Below, one piece after another: positions 38,048 through 46,109 of a stretch of 64,000 bases of DNA (positions are counted from its first letter, which is position 1; the number at the start of each line of letters is the position of its first letter). The stretch is from Tenacibaculum pacificus. Its GTDB lineage: Bacteria; Bacteroidota; Bacteroidia; Flavobacteriales; Flavobacteriaceae. The translations under genes and the position numbers were made by a program. The stretch is taken from assembly GCF_027941775.1 (NCBI RefSeq), contig NZ_CP115917.1, forward strand, positions 726,001 to 790,000, in the 5' to 3' direction. The notes beneath the pieces are model-generated. The model was not told where the DNA came from, searched no databases, and saw nothing but the letters and a program-made list of their open reading frames with translations.

Positions 38048-38058
38048 TTAATTTAATC

Positions 38059-39069
38059 TTATAATTTCACAAACTGGAGGTTTTCTATAATGATTTGAGG
38101 TATTAAAATTCCACTTTTTTTTAAACTTTTTTTAACAGTAATACGATTTTTATTAATGCCATTAGCAACTAAATAAGTTATTGTTAAATTTATTTTCTTT
38201 TTATTTTCTTGTCTATCATATTTACTAAAACGACCACCTACTGGTTTGTTAGGCATACTTCCATCATAATTATAAGCAAATAATTCTATTTTAAGTTTAG
38301 GATATTTAAGCATAAGTTTACTTAGTAAGTACAACATTTTTCTAGAAGTTGGTTTTATTCCTATTACTCGTTTCCAAGTTATACGATCATCTAAAGTGTA
38401 TAGTATTTTAGTATCTAATGCACGTTTAATTTTTGTATTAAAGAATAATTTTTCAAAATCGTTAATTTCGTCTGCTGTTACTATTCTCGATATACTATCA
38501 AGTGCTTTTTGTTTTATCTTAAATTCTTTCTCTTTTTTATCTTTATCGTATAAAATATTTTCACTTAAGTTTACAAAATCATTGTAACGAAGTATTTTAG
38601 GTTTGTTTTTTTTTACTTTGGTTATTGGTTTTAGTACAGTCTTGTTTTTTAGTAAAGACTTTTTAGTAATAAGTTTACATATAATATCTACTCGTCTATT
38701 TTCTTTACGTTGCTTATTAGCACTACTCGTATTTTTTAATATATCTAATTCACCTTTATATTTTAAGTTAAATGGTAAATTCTTACTAAAATATTCAAGA
38801 CTAATTTTTTTGGTGTTAGTAGCTCTTTTTTTAGATAAAATTAGGTTGTAATTACTACTTGCATTATCATCACAATACCCTATAAAAGTGATGTGTTTAA
38901 TTTTTTGTTTATTTGCTTCTATGAAGTTTAATAACTTTTTTTTCTCTGTAGTTTTAATTTTATCTGAATCAATATTAAAATATACCTTATGAGTAATGGT
39001 AGTTTTTTGTGCTACCAAAATTATTGGGCATAGAAATAAAATTATTGTATATATAATTTGTTTATTCAT
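38059..39069 (-). CDS. OmpA-family exported protein
   Basis: The 336-residue protein has a signal peptide (about 1-20, cleaved near LVAQ). An OmpA-like peptidoglycan-binding domain spans about 30-135: VYFNIDSDKI, HITFIGYCDD, and LSKKRATNTKKI with NRRVDI. A basic Lys-rich linker follows. The C-terminal 130 residues have similar beta-alpha character (LKIELFAYNYD, NKKKINLTITYLVANGI), perhaps a second, degenerate OmpA domain. It probably links the envelope to peptidoglycan. It overlaps the upstream lipoprotein gene by 8 bases, so it belongs to the same operon as the signal peptidase gene 11 bases downstream. Confidence 0.75.
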   Translation of the reverse strand: MNKQIIYTIILFLCPIILVAQKTTITHKVYFNIDSDKIKTTEKKKLLNFIEANKQKIKHITFIGYCDDNASSNYNLILSKKRATNTKKISLEYFSKNLPFNLKYKGELDILKNTSSANKQRKENRRVDIICKLITKKSLLKNKTVLKPITKVKKNKPKILRYNDFVNLSENILYDKDKKEKEFKIKQKALDSISRIVTADEINDFEKLFFNTKIKRALDTKILYTLDDRITWKRVIGIKPTSRKMLYLLSKLMLKYPKLKIELFAYNYDGSMPNKPVGGRFSKYDRQENKKKINLTITYLVANGINKNRITVKKSLKKSGILIPQIIIENLQFVKL

Positions 39070-39538
39070 TATTTAAAAAATTATAAACTTCGGGTACTTT
39101 AGTATCCGAAATATTAAAAAAATTGATTACTTCACTATTTACAAAATGTATTAAAAGGGGTTTTGATACACTTGTTTGATAATCATATATACTAGATTCA
39201 TTGTCAAAAAATTTCTTATGTTTTAAATTTTTTATTTGATGCTTAAATACAGATTCTTCTTCTAAACCGATTAAGATTACAGTTAGGTTAGTGGGTTTGG
39301 TTTTTGCAAGTATATTAAGATTTAGTTTTGTACTAAGGCAAGTATTACATTCATTTACAGGTAACACATAAAACATATTGTTTTTTAGGTCTGTTGTTTT
39401 TATGTTGTGAATATCAGTTAAATACCTAGTGAATTGTTTTGTGTATTTATATTTTTTTTGAGGTGAAGTACAGGCTGTCATAAATAAACAGCTACTCCAC
39501 AATAAAACTCCCTTCAAGAATATTATTTTTTTTATCAA
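39062..39538 (-). CDS. Small CxxC-containing lipoprotein
   Basis: The 158-residue protein has a signal peptide ending in the lipobox MTACTS. The mature part contains NECNTCLS, a CxxC pair after a strand (MFYVLPVNE) as in thioredoxin-like folds, and later VSKPLLIHFVNSEVINF, which resembles the cis-Pro strand. A thioredoxin-like periplasmic lipoprotein is possible, but the match is loose. It overlaps the preceding gene by 47 bases, so the true start may be further in. It belongs to the peptide/DUF4221 operon. Confidence 0.55.
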   Translation of the reverse strand: MIKKIIFLKGVLLWSSCLFMTACTSPQKKYKYTKQFTRYLTDIHNIKTTDLKNNMFYVLPVNECNTCLSTKLNLNILAKTKPTNLTVILIGLEEESVFKHQIKNLKHKKFFDNESSIYDYQTSVSKPLLIHFVNSEVINFFNISDTKVPEVYNFLNNE

Positions 39539-39956
39539 ATTCTTTTAATTTTCTTTTTGTTTTAATAACTAGTTTGTAATAATGTTTTCTCTTTTCTTTA
39601 GCAACAAAGCTTCCATATTGTTTATTCCAAGATTGGAATTTTTGAAAGTTTAAAGTTTCTCCACTTTTTAAGTCAAAAATAGATGTACGAGCAAAACTTA
39701 CCAGTTTATCATCGATATAGAGAAAATAACCCCAATGTTTTTTATTTGCAGAAACATTTCCCTTATTACCAATAGTTACATAAGGTATAATTCGAGTACC
39801 AAGTTTTACAATAGAATCGATACCTATTAATTTGTGTATATATAAATCTGTTTTTTTTACTTTAGAGTTTATAACTACCTCGTCAAGAGTAATAGGCTTT
39901 AACTGTGCATTTGCCAACCCGAAGAATAATAATGCTATAATTAGTGATAATTTCAT
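39492..39956 (-). CDS. Exported protein of unknown function
   Basis: The 154-residue protein has a clear signal peptide (MKLSLIIALLFFGLANAQ, cleavage after Ala-Gln), followed by LKPITLDEVVIN, a segment reminiscent of the start of TonB-plug or carboxypeptidase-like domains (compare the common LxEVVV motif). The remainder is a beta-rich, Lys-rich small domain. No family recognised. Its start overlaps the DUF4221 gene stop by 4 bases. Confidence 0.55.
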   Translation of the reverse strand: MKLSLIIALLFFGLANAQLKPITLDEVVINSKVKKTDLYIHKLIGIDSIVKLGTRIIPYVTIGNKGNVSANKKHWGYFLYIDDKLVSFARTSIFDLKSGETLNFQKFQSWNKQYGSFVAKEKRKHYYKLVIKTKRKLKEFDKKNNILEGSFIVE

Positions 39957-41173
39957 TGTTCTATTTTTAATTTGTATTTGCTTAACTTATTTTTGGTAGT
40001 TAAAATAAAACCATCTGAAGTACCAAGCATTTGTTTATAATTTTTAGGCATTCTATATTCGCCTACATAATTAAAATTTGCATCTAAAAAAATTAAATAC
40101 TTTTTTCTATTAAAACTATTATTATAGAGTCCATTTTTTTTGAAAGGTTTTTGCTCATCAAAATAAACTCTTGAATATATCTTTAATTTTTTATGATAAA
40201 AAACTTTTCCATAATACGCTGTTGAATGCATTAATTTTCTATTTTCTTCAATATTATCAGCATCATGTAATTTTAAAGGATGTTTAATTTTTTTGGAATA
40301 TTTACTTGTGAAATTTACATTTTTAATAAATATACTACGCAAATATACTTGTATTTTGTGGTTTACTGGATAGGAGATAATTACTGTATCTCCTTTAAAA
40401 AGCACCTCTTTATTCGACAATGTATTACTTCCGAAAGTGAAAGCACCTCTTGTACCGTAAACTCCTTTAGGAGAAGCATATTTAGCAACCCATCTACGTA
40501 ATTTTACATCATATACCCCAATCCTTTTAGTTTTTTCAAACCCTTCTAACAAGTGAGAGTCATAAGGAGTTAAGCCTACATGAAACTGTTTTTTTACTTC
40601 ATCGTATTTTAATGTATTAAAATCTATATTAAAATTAACATCATTAAAATTAATCATTAAATTAATCTTGTTGAAAAAAAAATTAGTTGTTTTAAAATTT
40701 ATTTTTCCTAATGGGTATTCATAACGAGTATCTGCTTTAATATTAAAAATAATAAGTTTTTCTGGATTAGATTGTAAAATAGCTATTGAATCTTTATTAA
40801 TTGGTACTATTGCATTTAAAAATCCATAAATAGAGTCTTTTATTTTTATATTGCTTATTTTGTTTTTATTAAAATTGTAATAATATATTTTGTTTTTTTT
40901 AGCAAAATATAACAAACTGTCTTGATGAAAATACGTTGTATTTGACTTAAATAAATCAAGATTTGTGCTTATTGATGAACTATCTATAATTGTAACATTA
41001 TTAGAGTTTGTATTAGCAGGCAAGACAGGGGTGTTTTCTTTTTTAAATGTTGAGTCTGTACAAGAATAAAATAAAAAAGAGATCACTACCAGCACTTGAA
41101 GTTTAAAAATATAAAGCAAGTTGATATTAATATCAACTTGCTTTCTGTGAGAAAAAAAGTTATCTCTCGGCAT
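39953..41173 (-). CDS. DUF4221-like lipoprotein
   Basis: The longest frame is 406 residues. A hydrophobic stretch ends in the lipobox FLFYSC (residue 38), so the true start is probably nearer the lipobox (a TTG or GTG at about residues 18-27), downstream of the palindrome at 41113-41144. The mature protein has repeated strand patterns such as YFAKKNKIYYYNF and PYDSHLLEGFEKTKRIGVYD, with YLIFLDANFNYVGEYRMP near the end. These resemble six-bladed-propeller DUF4221/BF3164 lipoproteins, which I recall next to small NVEALA-type peptide genes in Bacteroidota. Function unknown. It follows the peptide gene at 41178-41374 on the same strand. Confidence 0.55.
   Translation of the reverse strand: MPRDNFFSHRKQVDININLLYIFKLQVLVVISFLFYSCTDSTFKKENTPVLPANTNSNNVTIIDSSSISTNLDLFKSNTTYFHQDSLLYFAKKNKIYYYNFNKNKISNIKIKDSIYGFLNAIVPINKDSIAILQSNPEKLIIFNIKADTRYEYPLGKINFKTTNFFFNKINLMINFNDVNFNIDFNTLKYDEVKKQFHVGLTPYDSHLLEGFEKTKRIGVYDVKLRRWVAKYASPKGVYGTRGAFTFGSNTLSNKEVLFKGDTVIISYPVNHKIQVYLRSIFIKNVNFTSKYSKKIKHPLKLHDADNIEENRKLMHSTAYYGKVFYHKKLKIYSRVYFDEQKPFKKNGLYNNSFNRKKYLIFLDANFNYVGEYRMPKNYKQMLGTSDGFILTTKNKLSKYKLKIEQ
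41113..41144 (-). promoter_or_regulatory. Perfect 32-base palindrome between peptide and DUF4221 genes (attenuator-like)
   Basis: AAAGCAAGTTGATATT (41113-41128) is followed directly by its exact complement (41129-41144). On the minus strand an AT-rich stretch with T-runs follows. It can act as an attenuator giving high expression of the upstream peptide and lower expression of the downstream genes. It lies at the ambiguous N-terminus of the DUF4221-like gene. Confidence 0.55.
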
Positions 41174-41177
41174 GTGC

Positions 41178-41374
41178 TTATCTTGTTCCTATACAAGCAC
41201 TGTGCCACCATGAACCCCTACAATAACCTCTTTGAGTCTGATGATTCTCTATCCATTCACCTGTTCCTCTGTTAAAGTCCCATCCTGCAACTCCTGCATC
41301 AACTTTTTCAGGTTTCATTGAAATAAGCACAAACTACCAACACAGAAATGTATGTTGCTTTTTAAATTCTTCAT
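41178..41374 (-). CDS. Small cysteine-containing secreted peptide, NVEALA-like (probable frameshifts)
   Basis: From the ATG at 41372-41374 the minus strand shows a short leader, but the frame must change twice: near the A-run after MKNLK, giving ATYISVLVVCAYF, and at CATTGAA (41316-41322), giving MKPEKVDAGVAGWDF. The C-terminal part is certain in one frame: KPEKVDAGVAGWDFNRGTG, then EWIENHQTQRGYCRGSWWHS and ACIGTR-stop. A hydrophobic leader ending in a VDA-type site followed by a Trp/Gly/Cys-rich core resembles the NVEALA class of small exported peptides. It would be the first gene of the block. The length (about 64 residues) and its neighbours support it more than the similarity does. Confidence 0.45.
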
Positions 41375-41415
41375 AGTTTATTTTTAAATTAGTTTTTCAA
41401 ATTTATGCTTTTTTT

Positions 41416-41443
41416 AGAATAAAGAATAAAGAATAAAGAATAA
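41416..41443 (+). repeat. Short tandem repeat AGAATAA x4
   Basis: Four perfect copies of the 7-base unit lie in the intergenic gap upstream of the peptide gene. A single unit with similar following sequence recurs near 42661-42690, next to TTAACTTTTAAGTA, which also occurs in the dnaK 3' repeats. Confidence 0.7.
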
Positions 41444-41502
41444 AATTTTAATTTTAGTGTTTTGTGTTTTTAAATAGTTGTAAGTCAGTATTTTTTGGTT
41501 TG

Positions 41503-41567
41503 TAATTTTAACTTTTAAGTATGTTTTATACTAAAAACGCAATCATTAATTTGATTGCGTTTTTTTG
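41503..41567 (+). repeat. dnaK 3' region/terminator, copy B (orphan)
   Basis: It repeats 37216-37291 almost base for base, including the terminator hairpin with its T-run, but no plus-strand gene precedes it. It bounds the peptide/DUF4221 block on the right, before the gene at 41613. Confidence 0.85.
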
Positions 41568-41612
41568 TTTCTGTTTTTATCAAAATCGAAACTCTTTACT
41601 TATTTTTGACAA

Positions 41613-42149
41613 ATGAAATATCATAAATTTAATTTTTTTAAACATACTTATTGCGAATTTGAATCAAAAGAAATGACTTTTTTTGATGATAAATCAGCAC
41701 ATTATAAAAGTAAATCAGGCAGTTTGTATTTTTATGCCGATAACGGCGTGTATCGATACTCAAATCATTGGGGAAGAGTGGCAAATTGTCGTTGGAAAAT
41801 TCAAGGAATAGAAGTGTATAAAAGTCAAGATTATTATGTAGGTTTTGCTACTTGGAACGATTTTTATTCGTTAAATAATTCCGATAAAGTGTATTATTTA
41901 CAGGTAAATTATACAAGTAAACAAGCTAATATTCAGCGCTTAAAAACCCAAGATAAAAGTGATTACTTTTTAATGACTTCTGAATTTGCACATCAGCGTT
42001 TAAAACAAATACAAACTTTATTTAAAGAATATAAATGGGCGGCTTATTTTGAGCAAGATATTGATGTTTTAAGAAAGATAATGATCAATAAATTAATAAC
42101 AAGCACTAAAACAATTCAAGAATTAAAAAGGGAGTTAAAAGCACTTTAA
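41613..42149 (+). CDS. Conserved hypothetical protein
   Basis: The 178-residue soluble protein is rich in aromatic residues. KYHKFNFFKHTYCEF and YFYADNGVYRYSNHWGRVANCRW suggest a beta-sandwich, and the C-terminus is a helical segment (LRKIMINKLITSTKTIQELK). I recognise no domain. The gene starts 46 bases after copy B of the dnaK terminator and converges on the next gene. Confidence 0.6.
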   Translation: MKYHKFNFFKHTYCEFESKEMTFFDDKSAHYKSKSGSLYFYADNGVYRYSNHWGRVANCRWKIQGIEVYKSQDYYVGFATWNDFYSLNNSDKVYYLQVNYTSKQANIQRLKTQDKSDYFLMTSEFAHQRLKQIQTLFKEYKWAAYFEQDIDVLRKIMINKLITSTKTIQELKRELKAL

Positions 42150-42160
42150 AATTTTAAAAA

Positions 42161-42610
42161 TTATTTTTTTGCATAAATTTTATTAACCCCTAAATTAAAA
42201 CCTAATCGAAAATCATTGTCTGTTCCAAGCCTATGAATGGCAACTTTTCCTAAGGGAATTTTACTAAATTCACTATAAGTAATAGGCTGATTGTTTAAAT
42301 ATAATTCGCCTTTAAATAATTTTTTAGTCGTATAAATATTCTTAGTTTTAATATTGTTATTAGTGTATTGATAGGCATTTATAGACAAAATATGATTGCT
42401 GTTGGTGTAGCTACAATAAATGCCGTGAATATCCCAAAAAAGATAGTGATTTGTTGTTTGTAGCTCTCTTTCGGGCTTGCCTAAAATAGCAACTAAAGTG
42501 GTGTAATTTGTAGGAAAAGTAATAGGTGTTTCATTGATGGTAATAAAATCAATATCGCATTTAATAATTATTTTTTCAGTTTTTTTCTTTTTAAAAAAGT
42601 TAAATTTCAT
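42161..42610 (-). CDS. Conserved hypothetical protein
   Basis: The 149-residue protein begins MKFNFFKKKKTEKIIIKC and continues with strands separated by turns (ITINETPITFPTNYTTLVAI, LGKPERELQ, HYLFWDIHGIYCSY). The LGKPERE and LFWDIHGIY parts resemble a family of small Bacteroidota and proteobacterial proteins often encoded near toxin or immunity loci, but I cannot name it with confidence. No signal peptide or TM helix. It stands alone on the minus strand. Confidence 0.5.
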   Translation of the reverse strand: MKFNFFKKKKTEKIIIKCDIDFITINETPITFPTNYTTLVAILGKPERELQTTNHYLFWDIHGIYCSYTNSNHILSINAYQYTNNNIKTKNIYTTKKLFKGELYLNNQPITYSEFSKIPLGKVAIHRLGTDNDFRLGFNLGVNKIYAKK

Positions 42611-42808
42611 AGGCTATTTTATAGGTAAGCAAATATTTTTTAAGAAGTAAATTGCGAATTTAAAGAATAAAATTTAACTTTTAAGTAAGTTTGTATAGCT
42701 TCTAATCAAAGAAAATAACAAGAAGTAATAGTCTAGTGTTTTTTTAGAGAGATAAAGTTACTTTTACTTTATATAGGAAGTATTTTAACCATGTAAATAA
42801 TAAAAAAA

Positions 42809-43116
42809 ATGAGTGTTACAAGAAATATTAAATGCCCAAAATGTGGGTTATTTAATACAGATAAAGAGTATTGTCAAAGTTGTAATACGTTAATTTCTTA
42901 CGAAAAAAAACGAGCTTTAAAAGAAGAAGAGTTTATCCAAAAAGAGGTAATTAAAGCTAAATATAAAATAGCAAATCCTAATTTAGCAGAACGTTTAAAA
43001 AATCATCCTTTTTTTTATATAGAATAATTGGATGGATTTTATACTCAGCCTTTTTATTAGTGAGTACTATAGGCGCTGGTTTGGCTTGGTTTATTGCGAT
43101 GGTAGCAGCTGGTTAA
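42809..43116 (+). CDS. Small zinc-ribbon membrane protein (probable frameshift)
   Basis: The N-terminus has a zinc ribbon (CPKCGLFNTDKEYCQSC, residues about 9-25) and a helical linker. The frame ends at FFYIE-stop because the T-run at 43009-43016 has eight bases. With nine it continues RIIGWILYSAFLLVSTIGAG, then LAWFIAMVAAG-stop at 43116, adding a TM segment and giving about 102 residues. The TAA is followed one base later by the ATG of the next membrane protein gene. Function unknown; such ribbon-plus-helix proteins often sense or scaffold at the inner membrane. Confidence 0.55.
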
Positions 43117-43117
43117 A

Positions 43118-43489
43118 ATGAAAAAAAGTCTTTATATTTATTTTATATTTTCATTATTACTAGGCTCAATAATTTATTTTGCTTCAAAAATAAATATTCA
43201 ACTTCCAAAAATAATTCGTTTTTATGTGAACGATTTTTTAATTATTCCAATAGTATTAATCCCTAATTTATTGATTTTAAGATGGAGTAAGAATGATGAA
43301 ACCTATCAAATTCCTATTTGGATAATTTTATATTGCTGTAGTTTATACGCATTTTTATACGAATATATTTTACCAAAATTTCATCCAAGATATACGGCTG
43401 ATATCATCGATGTTATTTTATATTTTATAAGTGGATTTCTTTTTTTTATCCTTCAGAAATCGTTAAAAACTAAACAAAAAAAATACTAA
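43118..43489 (+). CDS. Hypothetical membrane protein
   Basis: The 123-residue protein has four hydrophobic helices (about 4-22, 35-55, 63-83, 98-115). No family recognised. It is coupled to the zinc-ribbon gene upstream (one base between) and converges on the AAA ATPase gene. Confidence 0.55.
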   Translation: MKKSLYIYFIFSLLLGSIIYFASKINIQLPKIIRFYVNDFLIIPIVLIPNLLILRWSKNDETYQIPIWIILYCCSLYAFLYEYILPKFHPRYTADIIDVILYFISGFLFFILQKSLKTKQKKY

Positions 43490-43493
43490 TTTA

Positions 43494-44216
43494 TTAATTT
43501 TGAACTAACTTTTTTTGTTTTTCTAACTGAATGATGTTAGTTTTTACTTGTTGATAAACAATATCTTTAACTTCCGCATAAGATATATTATAATAACGTT
43601 TAATATTGTTGATGTTTTCAGGGAATTTAGCTAACATACTATCATAATAAATATCTAGTTTTTCACTTGTAGGTAGCTTGTATTTCAGTTTTATTTGAAA
43701 CCTTCTTAATACTGCTGTGTCAATAATATCAATATGATTTGTAGCACATATAAGCATTGCTGTATCAGATAAATTGTCAATTTGCTGAATTAAAGTATTT
43801 ACTAAACGCTTCATTTCACCAGAATCTTTGGTGTCGTAATCTCTTGTTTTACCAATAAAATCAAACTCATCAATAAATAAAATGGCGTTTTCATAAGAAG
43901 CTTCTCTAAATATTTCAGCAATATTTTTACCTGTTTCTCCTAGTTTAGAAGATACAAAACCACCTAAATTAAGAGTAATTACTTTTTTATCTAAAGCCTT
44001 ACCAATAGCGTTTGCAGTAGCTGTTTTTCCGCAACCTGTATGTCCGTGTAGCATTATTTTGTTATCAACAGGAATATCAAATTCGCTTAGCGCTTTGATG
44101 TAACTAAACTCTTCTATTAGTTGGTCAATACTCTTTTTTATTTTTTTACTTAAATGAAGTTCATCAAGTGTTAAAACTTTCTTTTTTGTTTTTAAAGTAG
44201 TACTATGGTATGCCAT
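43494..44216 (-). CDS. AAA-family ATPase
   Basis: The 240-residue protein is a single AAA domain: Walker A GHTGCGKT, Walker B AILFIDEFD, sensor 1 LICATNHID, arginine finger region TAVLRRF, and a short C-terminal lid. It is similar in outline to SpoVK/CbbX-type or proteasome-like AAA modules, with a 40-residue helical N-terminus in place of a full adaptor domain. It is probably a hexameric remodelling ATPase; the target is unknown. It has its own promoter. Confidence 0.75.
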   Translation of the reverse strand: MAYHSTTLKTKKKVLTLDELHLSKKIKKSIDQLIEEFSYIKALSEFDIPVDNKIMLHGHTGCGKTATANAIGKALDKKVITLNLGGFVSSKLGETGKNIAEIFREASYENAILFIDEFDFIGKTRDYDTKDSGEMKRLVNTLIQQIDNLSDTAMLICATNHIDIIDTAVLRRFQIKLKYKLPTSEKLDIYYDSMLAKFPENINNIKRYYNISYAEVKDIVYQQVKTNIIQLEKQKKLVQN

Positions 44217-44229
44217 ATTTATTTTTTTG

Positions 44230-44237
44230 CAAAGATA
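44230..44237 (-). promoter_or_regulatory. -7 element of the AAA ATPase gene
   Basis: TATCTTTG on the minus strand fits TAnnTTTG and lies 13 bases before the ATG. The rest of the 327-base gap 44217-44543 has no gene. A 7-bp inverted repeat (TTCGTTA 44511-44517, TAACGAA 44520-44526) sits 17 bases before the exonuclease ATG. Confidence 0.45.
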
Positions 44238-44543
44238 AAAAATATCATTTTAAGGCTGTCAAATAAATTGATAATAGTAGTTTGTATAATGGCTGAAAAA
44301 ATTAAAAAAAATGTAAATTCTATATCAAAAATAAATACTAAAAGAATATATTTTTTGTATTTTTATGGTATATTAAGCATTGTAAATAAGTGTAAAAACT
44401 TATGGTTTTTGGCAATAATTAGTAATGAGTATTTTAGCTACAATATCATTTGTTAAAAACTTCAAAAACAAATGCTAAAAAGAAAATAATAAAACAAAAA
44501 ATAACAAAACTTCGTTAAATAACGAATAATTGCCAATAAACAG

Positions 44544-45371
44544 ATGGAATTAAATTTAACAAAACCAATTATATTTTTCGATTTAGAAACAACAGGTATC
44601 AATATCGCAAAAGATAGAGTTGTAGAAATAGCTATTTTAAAAGTGTTTCCAAATGGAAATAAAGAAAGCAAAACTTGGTTGGTGAATCCTGAAATGCCAA
44701 TACCCGTAGCATCATCAGAAATACACGGAATTACAGATGATAAAGTAGCAAATGAGCCTACTTTTAAAGAGTTATCGGTAAATATTAATGAAATGATTGC
44801 AGGTTGTGATTTAGCAGGTTTCAATTCAAATAGGTTTGATATTCCTGTTTTAGCTGAAGAGTTAATGCGTGCAGGAATTGATTTTGATATGAAAGACCGT
44901 AAGGCTGTTGATGTTCAAGTAATTTTTCATAAAAAAGAACAACGAACTTTAAGTGCTGGTTATCAGTTTTATTGTGGTCAGGAATTAGTAGGTGCACACG
45001 GTGCTGAAGCAGATACAAATGCTACTTATGAAATTTTGTTAGCGCAGTTAGATAAATATGATGATATTGAAAATACAGTAGATGCGTTAAGTGAATATTC
45101 AACACATGGTAAACGAGCCGATTTTGCTGGTTTTGTTTTGATGAATGATGAAGATCAAGAAACTTTTTCTTTCGGAAAATATAAAGGACGTACTGTTGAA
45201 GATGTTTTTAAAGAAAACCCTGGTTATAATTCATGGATTCAAAATGCAGATTTTCCACTGTACACTAAAAAAGTATTACGTGAAATTAAGCAGCGTATGA
45301 CAGTTCCTAAAAAGAAATTGACGGATGCAGAAAAATTACAAGCCTTACAGCAAAAATTTAATTTTAGATAA
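44544..45371 (+). CDS. 3'-5' exonuclease, DnaQ-like (DEDDh), with ExoX-like C-terminal domain
   Basis: The 275-residue protein has an N-terminal DEDD exonuclease: Exo I FFDLETTG, Exo II around GFNSNRFDIPVLAEEL, Exo III with HGAEADTNATYE. A 50-residue C-terminal domain (FSFGKYKGRTVEDVFKENPG, then YNSWIQNADFP) is of the kind found at the end of E. coli ExoX and in DUF3820. It probably degrades single-stranded DNA or proofreads; it is not the replicative epsilon subunit by context. Confidence 0.85.
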   Translation: MELNLTKPIIFFDLETTGINIAKDRVVEIAILKVFPNGNKESKTWLVNPEMPIPVASSEIHGITDDKVANEPTFKELSVNINEMIAGCDLAGFNSNRFDIPVLAEELMRAGIDFDMKDRKAVDVQVIFHKKEQRTLSAGYQFYCGQELVGAHGAEADTNATYEILLAQLDKYDDIENTVDALSEYSTHGKRADFAGFVLMNDEDQETFSFGKYKGRTVEDVFKENPGYNSWIQNADFPLYTKKVLREIKQRMTVPKKKLTDAEKLQALQQKFNFR

Positions 45372-45405
45372 TATTTAACTTAGAGGTTATAAAAATCAAG
45401 AAAAA

Positions 45406-45891
45406 ATGTTTACAGAATATAGCAATTTACCAAGTAATTCAAGAGTTTGGATTTATCAAGCTGATAGAGAATTTAATATAGAAGAAATAGAATATATTTG
45501 TGCAAAAGCAATTCTTTTTATTGATAATTGGACACGTCGTGGTGACGATTTAAAAGGGGCTTTTACCGTAAAATACAATCAGTTTTTAATATTAGCTGTT
45601 GATGAAAATGTAACAAGTGTATCAGGTTGTTCTATTGATTCTTCTGTTCGTTTTATCAAAGAGTTAGAAAACGAATTAAAAGTCGATTTAATGAATAAAA
45701 TGAATGTTTCTTTTAAAGATGGAGACATTATTAATATTGTTAAATTATCAGAATTTAAGCAGTTTGCCAAGGCGAAAAAAATTACATCAGAAACAGTAGT
45801 TTTTAATAATATGGTAAATACCAAAGGAGATTTTGAAACGAAATGGGAGGTAACCGCAGATAAAAGCTGGCATAAGCAATTTTTGGTATAA
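45406..45891 (+). CDS. Conserved hypothetical protein (often mis-named ABC transporter ATPase)
   Basis: The 161-residue protein (MFTEYSNLPSNSRVWIYQAD) is highly conserved among Flavobacteriaceae. It has alternating strands and helices and no signal peptide. I see no Walker A, Walker B or ABC signature, so the ABC transporter ATPase label sometimes attached to homologues is unsupported. It follows the exonuclease by 34 bases on the same strand. Function unknown. Confidence 0.65.
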   Translation: MFTEYSNLPSNSRVWIYQADREFNIEEIEYICAKAILFIDNWTRRGDDLKGAFTVKYNQFLILAVDENVTSVSGCSIDSSVRFIKELENELKVDLMNKMNVSFKDGDIINIVKLSEFKQFAKAKKITSETVVFNNMVNTKGDFETKWEVTADKSWHKQFLV

Positions 45892-46109
45892 CTATTGATT
45901 TTAAATAGTGTAAAGTTAAGTAGGTATTCTTATTTTATTAGCTATTGCTTTTGATATTAGAATACGTAAAATATTTAGCAAACGACTCACTTTGTTATTT
46001 TTATAAATCAAATTATATTTAATTGAAAACTAAATTCAATTTATTAAGTGAGTCGCTAAAATTATTGCCTTATTTATTGTATTTAACAATAATTTGTAAA
46101 GAAAAGATT

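Noticed and set aside
41416..41443. CRISPR-like array
   Set aside because: The unit is only 7 bases, has no spacers, and no cas genes are present.
45406..45891. ABC transporter ATPase label for the 161-residue protein
   Set aside because: No Walker A, Walker B or signature motif is present.
45983..46055. Inverted repeat CGACTCACTT / AAGTGAGTCG flanking 53 bases before the GH3 gene
   Set aside because: The arms are real, but the loop is long and AT-rich with no further signal, so I do not assign a function.
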